Origin: UBA2334 sp049653005
Lineage (GTDB): Bacteria > Pseudomonadota > Gammaproteobacteria > Burkholderiales > Burkholderiaceae_C
Direction: 5' to 3'
Assembly: GCA_049653005.1 (NCBI GenBank)
Contig: JBASFL010000076.1
Location: 1 to 64,000 of the forward strand
Length of the DNA: 64,000 bases
The position numbers and the translations under genes are program-made. The notes beneath the pieces are model-generated. The model was not told the origin of the DNA. It saw nothing but the letters and a program-made list of their open reading frames with translations, and did not search any database. How positions within the stretch are numbered: position 1 is the first letter of the stretch; every line of letters starts with the position of its first letter. Positions 1 to 7,967 of this stretch are shown here, piece after piece.

Positions 1-135
1 GGGCTGGCGTGGGCGCTGGCACCGGGGCGGGGGCAGGCGTGGGCGCCGGTGCCGGTGCCGGTGTCGGTGCGGGTACCGGTGCAGGAGCGGGCGCCGGAGT
101 GGGAGCTGGAGTGGGAGCTGGAGTGGGTGCAGCGG
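1..135. repeat. GC-rich tandem repeat encoding an Ala-Pro linker
   Basis: Imperfect short tandem units of the type GGGGCTGGCG / GGTGCCGGTG / GGAGTGGGAGCT run from the left edge to about 135. On the minus strand they encode the Ala-Pro-Thr linker of the lipoprotein gene. The repeat is prone to slippage and may continue outside the window. Confidence 0.75.
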
Positions 136-862
136 GTGTGGCGCCCACAGCGGCGGCGCGCAATTGGTCGTCGCAAGCGGCGTTCATGCTGGTGCATTGC
201 ACACCGGCCAAGCGGGTGGTGGCCTGCCCCAACTGGCCCAGCACGGCAGGCCAGTTGTGCACGCTGTTCACCGCCTGGAACTGTGCGCTCAGCAGCGCCC
301 AGCGGGCCACCAGCCCGGCGCGGAAATCTTCGGGCTTGGTGGCCCGGTCTTTGACGTAATCGTCCTCGGGGGAAATGCCGCCCAATTGGCTCTTGATGTA
401 GGCCTTGGCCGTGTCAACGTTCTCACCCGTGGTGTCCATGCGCACACGCAACAGCGTGGTCAGGGGGCTGATGACTTTTGCCTCGGTGCCGGGGGTTTGG
501 AGCGTGTAGGCCTGTGTGACCGCGCCGAAATCGGCGTCCACCGCATCGGTGCCCACCACGGCCAGCAGCCGGGTGGTGGCCAGGTTGACGCCCGACACAT
601 TCAGCACCGCTTTGCCCGTGGCGGCGGTGCGTGCCTGTGGTTCGTTGGCCTCGCAGGTGCCGCTGGCGTTCAGGTCGGCGCACACCAGGGCGTTGCCCAA
701 CAGGCCGTCCATCACGGTGGTGGTGAGCAGCACGGGGGCAACGGCGCGGTTGTCGTCGTCATCGCCACCGTCGCCGCCCCCGCCACACGCCACCAGGGCG
801 GCCGCGGCCAGCAGGGTGAGGGAATACAGGCCCAGCTGGCGTGCGCGTTTGGTGTGAATCAT
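1..862 (-). CDS. Exported lipoprotein with Ala-Pro repeat region (partial)
   Basis: The gene starts at an ATG at 862 and runs off the left edge, so the C-terminus is missing. The first residues form a lipoprotein signal peptide ending in an Ala-Ala-Leu-Val-Ala-Cys lipobox, followed by a Gly-rich and Asp-rich spacer, so the mature protein should be lipid-anchored in the envelope. The middle part contains three cysteines in a globular segment. The last roughly 45 visible residues are a Thr-Pro-Ala-Pro and Val-Pro-Ala-Pro repeat that looks like a flexible linker to a domain outside the window. I do not recognise the family. It lies just upstream of, and in the same direction as, whatever precedes the window, and is separated by 44 bases from apbE, which may be in the same transcript. 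Confidence 0.8.
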   Translation of the reverse strand, partial: MIHTKRARQLGLYSLTLLAAAALVACGGGGDGGDDDDNRAVAPVLLTTTVMDGLLGNALVCADLNASGTCEANEPQARTAATGKAVLNVSGVNLATTRLLAVVGTDAVDADFGAVTQAYTLQTPGTEAKVISPLTTLLRVRMDTTGENVDTAKAYIKSQLGGISPEDDYVKDRATKPEDFRAGLVARWALLSAQFQAVNSVHNWPAVLGQLGQATTRLAGVQCTSMNAACDDQLRAAAVGATPAAPTPAPTPAPTPAPAPAPVPAPTPAPAPAPTPAPAPVPAPTPA

Positions 863-906
863 GGTGTGTGTCTCCAACAGTCAGGTTAAAAAAAGGGTTG
901 GGCCGT

Positions 907-1866
907 TCAGGCCTGGAAGGGTGAGAAAACAGCGGGCACCCCGGCGGGGTGGTCCACGTGGGGGTGGTGGTGCACCACGCGGCCCTCGAAATCAACGGCC
1001 AGAAATTGCACGTGCTGGGCCTGCAGCCACGCCACGGCCGATGGGCCTTTGAGCATGGCGATGGTGGACAGCGAACCGGCGGCGGTGGCACTGGCCGCCA
1101 CCACCGACACGGACTGCCAGTGCGCCACGGGCCAGCCTGTGTGGGGGTTCAGGATGTGGCAGTAACGCCGCCCGTCCACCACCATGAACCGCTCGCTGTC
1201 GCCGCTGGTGGCCAGGCCCCCGCGCGCCATGGCCAGCGTGGCCAACAGCTGGCCGGGGTGTGTGGGGCGCGGGTGGGCAATGCCGATGTGCCAGGTGTGG
1301 GCCGAAGGGCCGGGGTCGATCACGGCGATGTCACCACCCAAATTCACCCACCCATGCGAAATGCCGAGCGTCGCCGCGATGGCGGCGGCCCGGTCGGCGG
1401 CGTATTCCTTGCCAATGCCGCCGAAATCCAGCTCCATGCCGGTGGGCAAACACACGGCACCGGGGCGGCGCTGAACACGGTCCCAGCCCACCAGCGCCAC
1501 GCATTGCTGCACGCTGCCGGGGCTGGGCAAACGGCCCGAGCGAAAGTCCCACACGTGGCGTAACACGCCCGCCGTGATGTCAAACAGGCCCCCGCTCTGC
1601 AACCACAAGGCATCGGCGTAGTTCAGCAACGACTCGGTTTCGGCGTCCACCGGTGTCCAGCCCTGGCCCGCCGCCGCGTGCAACCGGCCCGTGACGCTGT
1701 CAGACACGTAGCGTGAGTATTTGGCCTCGATGCGGTGCACCTCGGCCCGCGCCGCCGCAGCGGCACGGGCGGCTTGCGAGGGTGATGCGCCACACAGGCG
1801 CAAAGCCCCCTCGCCGCCCATGGCGCGAAACGCGGTGTTGAAGCCCATGGCGTCCGGCTCGGCCAT
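907..1866 (-). CDS. apbE: FAD:protein FMN transferase (ApbE)
   Basis: This 319-residue protein matches the ApbE family, which hydrolyses FAD and attaches FMN covalently to a Thr or Ser of exported target proteins. Visible family landmarks are the N-terminal Met-Gly-Phe-Asn-Thr segment, the central Asp-Phe-Gly-Gly-Ile-Gly-Lys block (glycine loop), a Gly-Gly-Asp block and a C-terminal His-Ile-Leu-Asn-Pro-His-Thr-Gly block with the conserved HILNPxTG signature. Its ATG shares one base with the stop of the upstream DUF3570 gene (TGATG), so translation is probably coupled. No convincing signal peptide is visible at the chosen start, although ApbE normally acts outside the cytoplasm. It is the last gene of the thioredoxin-DUF4266-DUF3570-ApbE operon. 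Confidence 0.93.
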   Translation of the reverse strand: MAEPDAMGFNTAFRAMGGEGALRLCGASPSQAARAAAAARAEVHRIEAKYSRYVSDSVTGRLHAAAGQGWTPVDAETESLLNYADALWLQSGGLFDITAGVLRHVWDFRSGRLPSPGSVQQCVALVGWDRVQRRPGAVCLPTGMELDFGGIGKEYAADRAAAIAATLGISHGWVNLGGDIAVIDPGPSAHTWHIGIAHPRPTHPGQLLATLAMARGGLATSGDSERFMVVDGRRYCHILNPHTGWPVAHWQSVSVVAASATAAGSLSTIAMLKGPSAVAWLQAQHVQFLAVDFEGRVVHHHPHVDHPAGVPAVFSPFQA

Positions 1867-3011
1867 CAGAAGCGGTGGGACCAACCCACTTGGGCAAACC
1901 ACGCGTTGAAGGGCCCCATGCCAGCGCTGCCGCTGCCCAGCGCCCACCCGGCACGCTGAAAGTAGCGCTCCACCTTCACGTCCACGCTGTCGTGGGCGCT
2001 CAGGCGGTAGGCCGTTTTGAGCGACAAGGTCACCGCGCCGTACGCCGACAAGCGCTGGTCCATGGACTTGGCACCGGCCTGCGCCACCGCAGCGGCAATG
2101 GACGCCCCCTGGTTGATGCTGCCATCGGGCAGGCGCACGGGGTTCACAAAGAAGTCGGCCGCGCTTTGGCTGTGGTAGCGCACGCCGGGCGTGAGCGTCC
2201 ACGGGCCGGTGGACTGCACCCACTCCAGCGACACGGTATGGGCCTGCACGCCATAGGTGTCGCGGTACAGCCGGTAGCTGCTGCGCACGGCGGCGTCGCG
2301 GCCTGCCAGGTGGTGGTTCCAGCGCACCAGGGCAACCCAGGCGTTGCGGCTGTCGGGCCGCTGGTCCAAAAACTTGTACGGGTCGTTCAGGTAGCCGCGT
2401 GCCAGGGTGCGGGTCAGGTTGGCCTGCACCACGTCGCGGTCGGACAACACCTGCGTCCAACCCACCAAAAATTCGCGGCCCCGCTTGCGCTGGTCGATGG
2501 CGGTGTTGACGCCGTTGGACGTGTTGTCGATGCGGTCCAGCGACACCGCGTGGCCCACCGTGAACGTGCTGTTGTTGTCATCCGAGGACACACGCCCTTG
2601 CAGCCCGTAGGTTTTGGAGGTGTAGTCGTGTTCGGTCGAATACGCCACGGACGCGCTGACGGCGGCACGGTCGAAATGGCGCGTCAACTTGGCATCGCCA
2701 GCGGTGCGGTGGTCGCTCATGGTGCTGGCGCTGGACACCAGGTCGTACATGCGCGGCGAGGGGCCCGACACGCTGTCGCTGACCCACGAGCCGTCAAAAG
2801 ACCAGTTTTCAGCCAAGGGCGTTTGCAGGTACACCGTGGGGGCCTGCACGGACACGCGGTCCAAACCCGGCTGGCTGTCCTGGTAGGTGCCGTATTTCAC
2901 CGACAGCGTGGTGGCCTCCGGGGCCGATTGGGCCTGGGCCAGGGGCACGGCCGACAGCAATGCGCTTGCGGCCAGCACCACGGCCAGGGTGTTGTTGTCA
3001 GTTGCAGCCAC
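1866..3011 (-). CDS. DUF3570 outer-membrane beta-barrel protein
   Basis: About 381 residues with an N-terminal signal peptide ending near Ala-Gln-Ala-Gln-Ser and a long series of alternating beta strands ending in Phe (Trp-Ser-His-Arg-Phe), typical of an outer-membrane barrel. The context (thioredoxin, DUF4266, ApbE) and strand pattern fit DUF3570. The start is uncertain because no ATG is available: GTG codons lie at 3035, 3017 and 3011. I chose 3011 because a GGAGG lies 8 bases upstream. The segment Asp-Ser-Val-Ser-Gly-Pro-Ser (2757 to 2777) resembles the D-x-x-S/T-G-A-S/T flavinylation motif recognised by ApbE, so this may be the ApbE substrate. Function is otherwise unknown. Confidence 0.85.
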   Translation of the reverse strand: MAATDNNTLAVVLAASALLSAVPLAQAQSAPEATTLSVKYGTYQDSQPGLDRVSVQAPTVYLQTPLAENWSFDGSWVSDSVSGPSPRMYDLVSSASTMSDHRTAGDAKLTRHFDRAAVSASVAYSTEHDYTSKTYGLQGRVSSDDNNSTFTVGHAVSLDRIDNTSNGVNTAIDQRKRGREFLVGWTQVLSDRDVVQANLTRTLARGYLNDPYKFLDQRPDSRNAWVALVRWNHHLAGRDAAVRSSYRLYRDTYGVQAHTVSLEWVQSTGPWTLTPGVRYHSQSAADFFVNPVRLPDGSINQGASIAAAVAQAGAKSMDQRLSAYGAVTLSLKTAYRLSAHDSVDVKVERYFQRAGWALGSGSAGMGPFNAWFAQVGWSHRF

Positions 3012-3225
3012 AGCCACCCCCTCCCACGCCCGCACCGCCGCTGGCGCTTTCTTTGCTGAAGTAAATGTGCTGGGTCAGTTTCTGGTCCAGTGGGTCGTCG
3101 TCCAGCACCATGTAGGGCTTGGCGAGCATGCCCTTTTCCCAGGGCTGCACCTGGGGCAATTGGCCACAGCCCGACAGCACCGCTGCCAGCCCGGCCACGC
3201 CCAGCGTCCATGTCAACCGGCTCAT
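2998..3225 (-). CDS. DUF4266 small lipoprotein
   Basis: A 75-residue protein with a signal peptide and a Leu-Ser-Gly-Cys lipobox at Cys20, followed by the Gln-Pro-Trp-Glu-Lys-Gly segment typical of DUF4266 and a Gly-rich tail ending in Cys-Gly-Cys-Asn. Its ATG overlaps the stop of the thioredoxin gene (ATGA), and its end overlaps the likely start region of the DUF3570 gene. It is probably lipid-anchored in the periplasm. The two tail cysteines could be substrates for the neighbouring thioredoxin, but that is inference. Confidence 0.88.
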   Translation of the reverse strand: MSRLTWTLGVAGLAAVLSGCGQLPQVQPWEKGMLAKPYMVLDDDPLDQKLTQHIYFSKESASGGAGVGGGGCGCN

Positions 3226-3746
3226 TGGGCGGCTCCTTTGGCAGGTTGCAGCAGCTCGCGGATGCTGGCTTCCATGTCGTCGGCCTGTGCGCGCTTGAAG
3301 CCCATGTGCACCTTGCGCACCACGCCCTGTGCATCGACCAGGTAGGCGGTGGGCATGCCCTTCACACCCCAGGCCTTGGGTTGCTCGCCCTTGGGGTCGG
3401 CCACCACCTCGAACGTGGCCGGGAACTCTTTCAGGAACGCCTTCATGTCTTCGGGCTTCTGGTCCACATTGATGCCCACCACACGCAGCCCTTGTGGGCC
3501 GTATTTGGTTTGCATCGCGTTCATCCACGGGAAAGACTCGCGGCAGGGGCCGCACCACGACGCCCAAAAATCCACGTACACCAGGCGTGTGTGGGGCGCA
3601 GATGCCCCCAACTTCGGCGCCACCTGCCCCACGTCCACCGCGTGCGCGGCGGACCCAAACCCCAGCGCCACAGCGCCCAGCCAGGCCAGCGCGGCCACCC
3701 GGCGGCGGCCAACCCCCGGGGGTGAAAACACCGAAAAAATCGACAT
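3222..3746 (-). CDS. TlpA-like periplasmic thioredoxin
   Basis: A 174-residue exported thioredoxin-fold protein. A signal peptide (Arg-rich start, hydrophobic core, Ala-Ala-His-Ala end) precedes a TlpA/ResA-type domain with the redox motif Trp-Cys-Gly-Pro-Cys in the context Phe-Trp-Ala-Ser-Trp, and a cis-Pro loop Gly-Met-Pro-Thr-Ala-Tyr. It should reduce disulfides in the periplasm. The divergent neighbour dsbD would supply electrons to such a protein. It is the first gene of the operon running into DUF4266, DUF3570 and apbE. The start at 3746 was chosen because longer reading would cross the dsbD promoter region. Confidence 0.93.
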   Translation of the reverse strand: MSIFSVFSPPGVGRRRVAALAWLGAVALGFGSAAHAVDVGQVAPKLGASAPHTRLVYVDFWASWCGPCRESFPWMNAMQTKYGPQGLRVVGINVDQKPEDMKAFLKEFPATFEVVADPKGEQPKAWGVKGMPTAYLVDAQGVVRKVHMGFKRAQADDMEASIRELLQPAKGAAQ

Positions 3747-3822
3747 GGTTTTTTCCCTACAACAAAACACAAGACATTGGCGGGGCTCCGCCAATTCAGA
3801 CAGGTGGATTGGAGAAGGGGCA

Positions 3823-3872
3823 CATGAAAACTGTCTTAACTGCCCCAGGTTCTGGTTAAGACAGTTTTCATG
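3823..3872. promoter_or_regulatory. Perfect 18-bp inverted repeat between tlpA-like gene and dsbD
   Basis: Two perfect 18-base arms, CATGAAAACTGTCTTAAC (3823 to 3840) and its complement (3855 to 3872), flank a 14-base spacer. The centre is nearly equidistant from the two divergent start codons (3746 and 3940). On the plus strand the second arm is followed by GCGTTTTTT, so it could also fold as a terminator. A shared operator is my preferred reading. Confidence 0.6.
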
Positions 3873-3939
3873 CGTTTTTTGCACCATGAGAGGCACCGGA
3901 CGTGGGCACCACGACCACCGCTTTGAAAGACACACACGC

Positions 3940-5829
3940 ATGAACCGACACTTTTTGCCCCCCCGCCCCGTGGTCAGCCATTGGCTGCTGGCCTTTTTGT
4001 TCACCGTGCTGGCGTGGTCGCAAGCCTGGGCCAGCGACACCTTTTTGCCGCCGGAAGAAGCCTTTGTGGCCACGGCAGCCCCCACGCCCACCGGCGTGGC
4101 GTGGTCGTGGCGCATTGCGCCGGGCTACCACCTGTACCGCGACAGCCTGTCTTTGCAGCCCGAAAGCGGCCGTGTCGCCTGGCAGCAGCCGCTGGCGTTG
4201 CCGCCGGGCATCGAAACGTTCGATGCCAACAAGGGCAAAACGGTGCGGATGTACGAAGGCACGCTGACCGTGCCCGTGGCAGCCACCGCGCAAGACCCCG
4301 AGGTGTTTGTGCGCACGCGCTGGCAAGGCTGCGCAGACGCCGGGCTGTGCTACCCGCCCGCCGAGCAGCTGTGGCGCGTGCGCCTGAAAGCCTGGGGTGC
4401 CACGGCCGACGACATCACCCCTGTGGACGCCTTGCCCCCCGGTGCCAAGCCCCATGCCCCCCTGGCCACCGCCACCCCAGTGGGCGGGGCCGACGACCAG
4501 TTCACCCGCTTTCTGAGCGGGGGCAACCTGCTGACCACGCTGGCTGCCTTTGCGCTGGCGGGTTTTTTGCTGTCGCTCACGCCGTGTGTGCTGCCGATGA
4601 TTCCCATCTTGTCTTCCATCATCGTGGGGCAGGCACAGCCGGTCAGCCGCCGACGCGGCCTGGCATTGGCCGCCAGCTACACCGTGGGCATGGCCGTGGT
4701 GTACAGCGCGTTTGGGGTGGCCGCCGGTTTGGCGGGCGAAGGCCTGGCAGCGGCGCTGCAAAACGCCTGGGTGCTGGGGGGCTTTGCGCTGTTGCTGGCG
4801 GGGTTTGCGTTGTCCATGTTCGGGTGGTACGAGCTGCAAATGCCCTCGTTCATCCAAAACAAGGCATCGGGTTGGTCCAACCGCTTCAGCGGGGGCTCAC
4901 TGGGCAGCGTTTTTTGCATGGGGGGCGTGTCTGCCCTGGTGTGTGGGCCCTGCGTGGCCGCGCCCCTGGCTGGGGCGCTGGTGTACATCAGCCAAACCGG
5001 CGATGTGTGGCTGGGCGGGTCGGCCCTGTTTGTCATGGCGCTGAGCATGGGCGGCCCGCTGCTGCTGGTGGGGGCGTCGGCCGGGCACCTGCTGCCCAAG
5101 GCGGGCAACTGGATGGAGAAGGTCAAACAGGTGTTCGGCATGATGCTGCTGGGCGTGGCCATCTGGATGGTGTCCCCCGTGATTTCGGTGCAAATGCACA
5201 TGCTGGCCTGGGCCCTGTGGCTGCTGCTGGCCGCCTTGGGGCTGGGCGCGCTGGGGCATGCGCACCAGGACCACGCCACCAAGCGCCCGCCACTGGTGGC
5301 CCGCTGGGTGGGCGTGGTGGCCCTGGCGCTGGGCACGCTGGAGCTGGTGGGTGCCGCGTCGGCGGGCCAATCGGTGTTGCAGCCCCTGGCCCACTTGAAG
5401 GGCTCGGCGGTGGCCTCTGCCACCCCCACGGACCCAAGCGGCCTGGTGTTTGAGCGGGTGGACTCCAGCGCCGCGCTGGACGCCGCTGTGGCCCAGGCGG
5501 CCGCCCAAGGCCAACGCGTGATGCTGGACTTTTACGCCGACTGGTGTGTGGCCTGCAAAGAGTTTGAGCACAACACCTTCAGCGACGGCCGCGTGGTGCA
5601 GCAATTGGCGGGCGTGCGCCTGCTGCAAGCCGACGTCACCCGCAACACCGCCGACGACAAGCAACTGCTGAAACGTTTTGCCTTGTTTGGCCCACCCGGC
5701 ATCGTGTTTTTTGACCCTGCGGGCACCCCCAGCGGCAAGGTGGTGGGCTACGAACCCGCCCCGGCGTTCATCGACTCGGTGCGCCGCGTCTGGCCCGACA
5801 CCGCCCCCCGCGAAGTGGCCAGCCGCTGA
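3940..5829 (+). CDS. dsbD: Thiol:disulfide interchange protein DsbD
   Basis: A 629-residue inner-membrane reductant transporter. After a signal peptide comes the N-terminal alpha domain with its Cys pair (Gly-Cys-Ala-Asp-Ala-Gly-Leu-Cys-Tyr), then an eight-helix membrane domain containing the redox Thr-Pro-Cys-Val-Leu-Pro and a second Cys in Val-Cys-Gly-Pro-Cys, then a C-terminal thioredoxin domain with Asp-Trp-Cys-Val-Ala-Cys-Lys. All cysteines needed to move electrons from cytoplasmic thioredoxin to the periplasm are present. The ATG at 3940 gives a normal signal peptide; the frame is open further upstream but crosses the inverted repeat. It is divergent from the TlpA-like operon, a likely client. 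Confidence 0.96.
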   Translation: MNRHFLPPRPVVSHWLLAFLFTVLAWSQAWASDTFLPPEEAFVATAAPTPTGVAWSWRIAPGYHLYRDSLSLQPESGRVAWQQPLALPPGIETFDANKGKTVRMYEGTLTVPVAATAQDPEVFVRTRWQGCADAGLCYPPAEQLWRVRLKAWGATADDITPVDALPPGAKPHAPLATATPVGGADDQFTRFLSGGNLLTTLAAFALAGFLLSLTPCVLPMIPILSSIIVGQAQPVSRRRGLALAASYTVGMAVVYSAFGVAAGLAGEGLAAALQNAWVLGGFALLLAGFALSMFGWYELQMPSFIQNKASGWSNRFSGGSLGSVFCMGGVSALVCGPCVAAPLAGALVYISQTGDVWLGGSALFVMALSMGGPLLLVGASAGHLLPKAGNWMEKVKQVFGMMLLGVAIWMVSPVISVQMHMLAWALWLLLAALGLGALGHAHQDHATKRPPLVARWVGVVALALGTLELVGAASAGQSVLQPLAHLKGSAVASATPTDPSGLVFERVDSSAALDAAVAQAAAQGQRVMLDFYADWCVACKEFEHNTFSDGRVVQQLAGVRLLQADVTRNTADDKQLLKRFALFGPPGIVFFDPAGTPSGKVVGYEPAPAFIDSVRRVWPDTAPREVASR

Positions 5830-5846
5830 CCCCAACGCCCCACAAA

Positions 5847-5880
5847 AAAGGCCCTGTTTTCGCAAGAAAACAGGGCCTTT
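5847..5880 (+). terminator. Intrinsic terminator after dsbD
   Basis: A 15-base perfect stem (AAAGGCCCTGTTTTC and its complement) closes a GCAA loop and ends in TTT. It lies 17 bases after the dsbD stop. The A-rich left arm means it could also work in reverse for the rubredoxin gene. Confidence 0.85.
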
Positions 5881-5966
5881 CGCTTGTTGGATATAGATAG
5901 TTCACTACACAATTAAATGCATAGTGAACAACCCTTACCCATCAAGCGCCAGGGGCACATTTGGCT

Positions 5967-6131
5967 TCAAATTTCCACCATGTCGAACTGAGCTTTGGCC
6001 ACGCTGCACTCGGGGCATTTCCAGTCGGCGGGCACTTGCGCCCACGGGGTACCAGGGGCAATGCCGTCTTCCGCACGGCCCTCTGTTTCGTCGTAAATGA
6101 AGCCACACACCACACACATCCAGGTTTTCAT
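5967..6131 (-). CDS. Rubredoxin
   Basis: A 54-residue rubredoxin, the small one-iron electron carrier. Both iron-binding pairs are present: Cys-Val-Val-Cys-Gly near residue 6 and Cys-Pro-Glu-Cys near residue 39, with the family's Tyr-Asp-Glu and Ile-Ala-Pro-Gly-Thr-Pro between them. The ATG at 6131 gives the standard length; an upstream in-frame start would add about 13 residues overlapping the cytochrome b gene. A second rubredoxin lies at 57822 to 57995 beside the pilus chemosensory operon. Here it follows the shp-dhc-cytochrome b operon by 25 bases and may be transcribed with it. Confidence 0.95.
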   Translation of the reverse strand: MKTWMCVVCGFIYDETEGRAEDGIAPGTPWAQVPADWKCPECSVAKAQFDMVEI

Positions 6132-6156
6132 GTTGTTTCTCTTGCTTGGTTGTTGA

Positions 6157-6867
6157 TCAGAAAAGGCCACTCAGGTTGACCAGCCCGCGTGGGGCCTGGC
6201 TCCATTCCCAGGCGATGTAGGCCACCACAGCCAGGGTCAGCAGCACAGCCAGCCAGGTGTGGTTGTGTTTGACCAGGTCAGGGCCACGGCCGGGGGTGCG
6301 GCCGGTGAGCATGGGGGTGGTCAGGTTGGTGCGCCGCCACAGGCTGAACACCGCCAGCGCCCCCAGGTGAGCCAGCACGAGCCACAAAAAGGCCTCGCCC
6401 ACGGTTTCATGAAGTTCGCCCAGCAGGTCACCGCCCCATTCGTTGAAGCTGGCGTAACCGGTCAGCGTGACGGGCACCACGGCCACCATCAGCGCCACCA
6501 CGGCCAAGGCCATGAACAGGTTTTGGCCCTGGCGCCAGTTGACGCTGCCCGGCGTGGGCGCGCGCCACACACCGCGCAGCCAAGCGGTGCCACCGCTGAG
6601 TTTGGACACCAGCGCCGACAGGCGCACCTGCCGGGGGCCCACCAGCCCATACACCACACGAAACGCCAGCAACCCGGCCATGGTGTAGCCCAGGGTGACG
6701 TGCAGCATGCGCCAGCGCTCGCCTTCGGCGCTCAGGTAAGCGCCCAGAAAACTGAGCGCAAACAGCCAATGGAACACGCGGGTGGGCGCGTCGATCACGC
6801 GGCGGGTGGGCGGTACCGACACGGGCGTGGCGGGGGCGGTGGCACCCAATGAGACAGAGGCGTTCAT
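6157..6867 (-). CDS. Cytochrome b561-type membrane protein of the SHP operon
   Basis: A 236-residue integral membrane cytochrome b. Four or five hydrophobic helices carry histidines in the usual positions (Arg-Val-Phe-His-Trp near the start, Leu-His-Val-Thr-Leu-Gly-Tyr, Leu-His-Glu-Thr-Val-Gly-Glu, and His in the next helix), so two b hemes are likely. Probably it passes electrons from the quinone pool to the diheme cytochrome c encoded just upstream. The start at 6867 is preferred to the ATG at 6873 because AGGGAG then sits 6 bases upstream. It is the last cytochrome gene of the shp-dhc-cyt b operon. Confidence 0.9.
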   Translation of the reverse strand: MNASVSLGATAPATPVSVPPTRRVIDAPTRVFHWLFALSFLGAYLSAEGERWRMLHVTLGYTMAGLLAFRVVYGLVGPRQVRLSALVSKLSGGTAWLRGVWRAPTPGSVNWRQGQNLFMALAVVALMVAVVPVTLTGYASFNEWGGDLLGELHETVGEAFLWLVLAHLGALAVFSLWRRTNLTTPMLTGRTPGRGPDLVKHNHTWLAVLLTLAVVAYIAWEWSQAPRGLVNLSGLF

Positions 6868-6882
6868 GGTCATCTCCCTTCC

Positions 6883-7407
6883 TCAGTCGTCCAGAAAAGC
6901 GGCGCGAAAACGTTCGTCCAGCCCTTTGGGAAACTGCACGCCGTTGTCGTCGTAGTTGCCCTTGTCGGCGGCGGTGTGGCAGGCCATGCAGTTGGCGGCG
7001 CTTTTCACGGAGGCGTGTTTCCACACCTGGGGGCTGTCAATCTTGCGGTGCTTGCGCTCGAACCACGCGCTGCGGGTGATGCGGTCGTCGGGCGGGGTGC
7101 CAGCGGTTTGCACGCGCTTGTAGGTGCCCGCATGGGTTTGCAGCCAGGTGCCAATTTGCTTGACGCTGGCCGCGTCCAGCGACGCGTCAGAGCCGTAGTG
7201 CTTGTCCAGCGAACCCATCATGCGTTGCCACGATGCGGCTGGCAGCATGCCGGGCGGGTAGGCCAGGTGGCAGGCGGCGCACTCCTGGTTGTAGAGCTTC
7301 AGCTCGTTGCGGGGCAGCAGATTGCGGCTGTCGGCGTGGGCGCTCAAGGGCAGGGCCGCCGCCAGCAGACCGGCCAGCAACCAAGGGGTGAATGCAGGGG
7401 TTTTCAT
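6883..7407 (-). CDS. Diheme cytochrome c (DHC)
   Basis: A 174-residue periplasmic diheme cytochrome c. A signal peptide ends at Ala-His-Ala-Asp, followed by heme motifs Cys-Ala-Ala-Cys-His and Cys-Met-Ala-Cys-His. Length and spacing fit the DHC family, the partner of SHP in Rhodobacter-type clusters. The ATG at 7407 is chosen over a TTG at 7419. It lies between shp (21-base gap) and the cytochrome b gene, and should relay electrons between them. Confidence 0.9.
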   Translation of the reverse strand: MKTPAFTPWLLAGLLAAALPLSAHADSRNLLPRNELKLYNQECAACHLAYPPGMLPAASWQRMMGSLDKHYGSDASLDAASVKQIGTWLQTHAGTYKRVQTAGTPPDDRITRSAWFERKHRKIDSPQVWKHASVKSAANCMACHTAADKGNYDDNGVQFPKGLDERFRAAFLDD

Positions 7408-7428
7408 GGTGGGTTGCAAGGGGGTGGG

Positions 7429-7869
7429 TTATTTGAGGTTGACCAGGTAGGCCATCACGTCGGCTTTTTCGGCGGCGGTGCATTCGCGGCTGAGCACGTC
7501 TTTGCAGTTGCGGCGGAACCACTTGTCCACCTTGGCCACATCGGTGAAGGCCTGGGGGTTGAAGCCGGGGGCCAAGGGCGCAATGGGTTTGCCGGTGTTG
7601 GCGTGTTTGCCCTCGGTGGTGGGGGGCGCGTTGTGGCACGAGGCACAGCTCCACTCGCCACCGTGGCGGCTGGTGAAAAACACCTTGCCGCGATCGGCCG
7701 ACGCGGGGGCACCGGCGGCCACCGTCCAGCGTTTGAGTTGCTCGGCGGGGGTGGTGTCGCCCGCCCACACGGGGGTGGCCACACACAGCGCGGCCAACAG
7801 GGCCGCCACCGGGGTGCACAAGCGGGCAACAAAGGGGCGCGTCAGAAAGTGGGGGTGGGCGGTGTGCAT
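7429..7869 (-). CDS. shp: SHP-type oxygen-binding cytochrome c (DUF1924)
   Basis: A 146-residue monoheme cytochrome c with a signal peptide (Pro-Val-Trp-Ala end) and heme motif Cys-Ala-Ser-Cys-His. Two further cysteines (Asn-Cys-Lys and Glu-Cys-Thr) could form the disulfide seen in sphaeroides heme protein (SHP), whose reduced heme binds oxygen and nitric oxide through a labile Asn ligand. The family assignment rests on overall pattern (DUF1924) and on the adjacent DHC and cytochrome b genes. It is first in its operon, and a direct-repeat box lies about 70 to 98 bases upstream. Confidence 0.9.
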   Translation of the reverse strand: MHTAHPHFLTRPFVARLCTPVAALLAALCVATPVWAGDTTPAEQLKRWTVAAGAPASADRGKVFFTSRHGGEWSCASCHNAPPTTEGKHANTGKPIAPLAPGFNPQAFTDVAKVDKWFRRNCKDVLSRECTAAEKADVMAYLVNLK

Positions 7870-7939
7870 GGGGGCTCCAGGGCAAAAACAAGGGTGGGGT
7901 TCAATGCGGTGAGTGTGCAAAAAACCGCTTGAAAACAAG

Positions 7940-7967
7940 CTGAATGCGGCGTTCATGTGGCGTTCAG
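7940..7967. promoter_or_regulatory. Putative QseB/PmrA-type box upstream of shp
   Basis: CTGAAT, GTTCAT and GTTCAG occur at 7940, 7951 and 7962, each 11 bases apart. The 17 bases from 7951 match those at 8634 upstream of the PepSY-regulator-kinase operon at 16 of 17 positions. The 11-bp phasing fits tandem OmpR-family half-sites. Confidence 0.55.
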
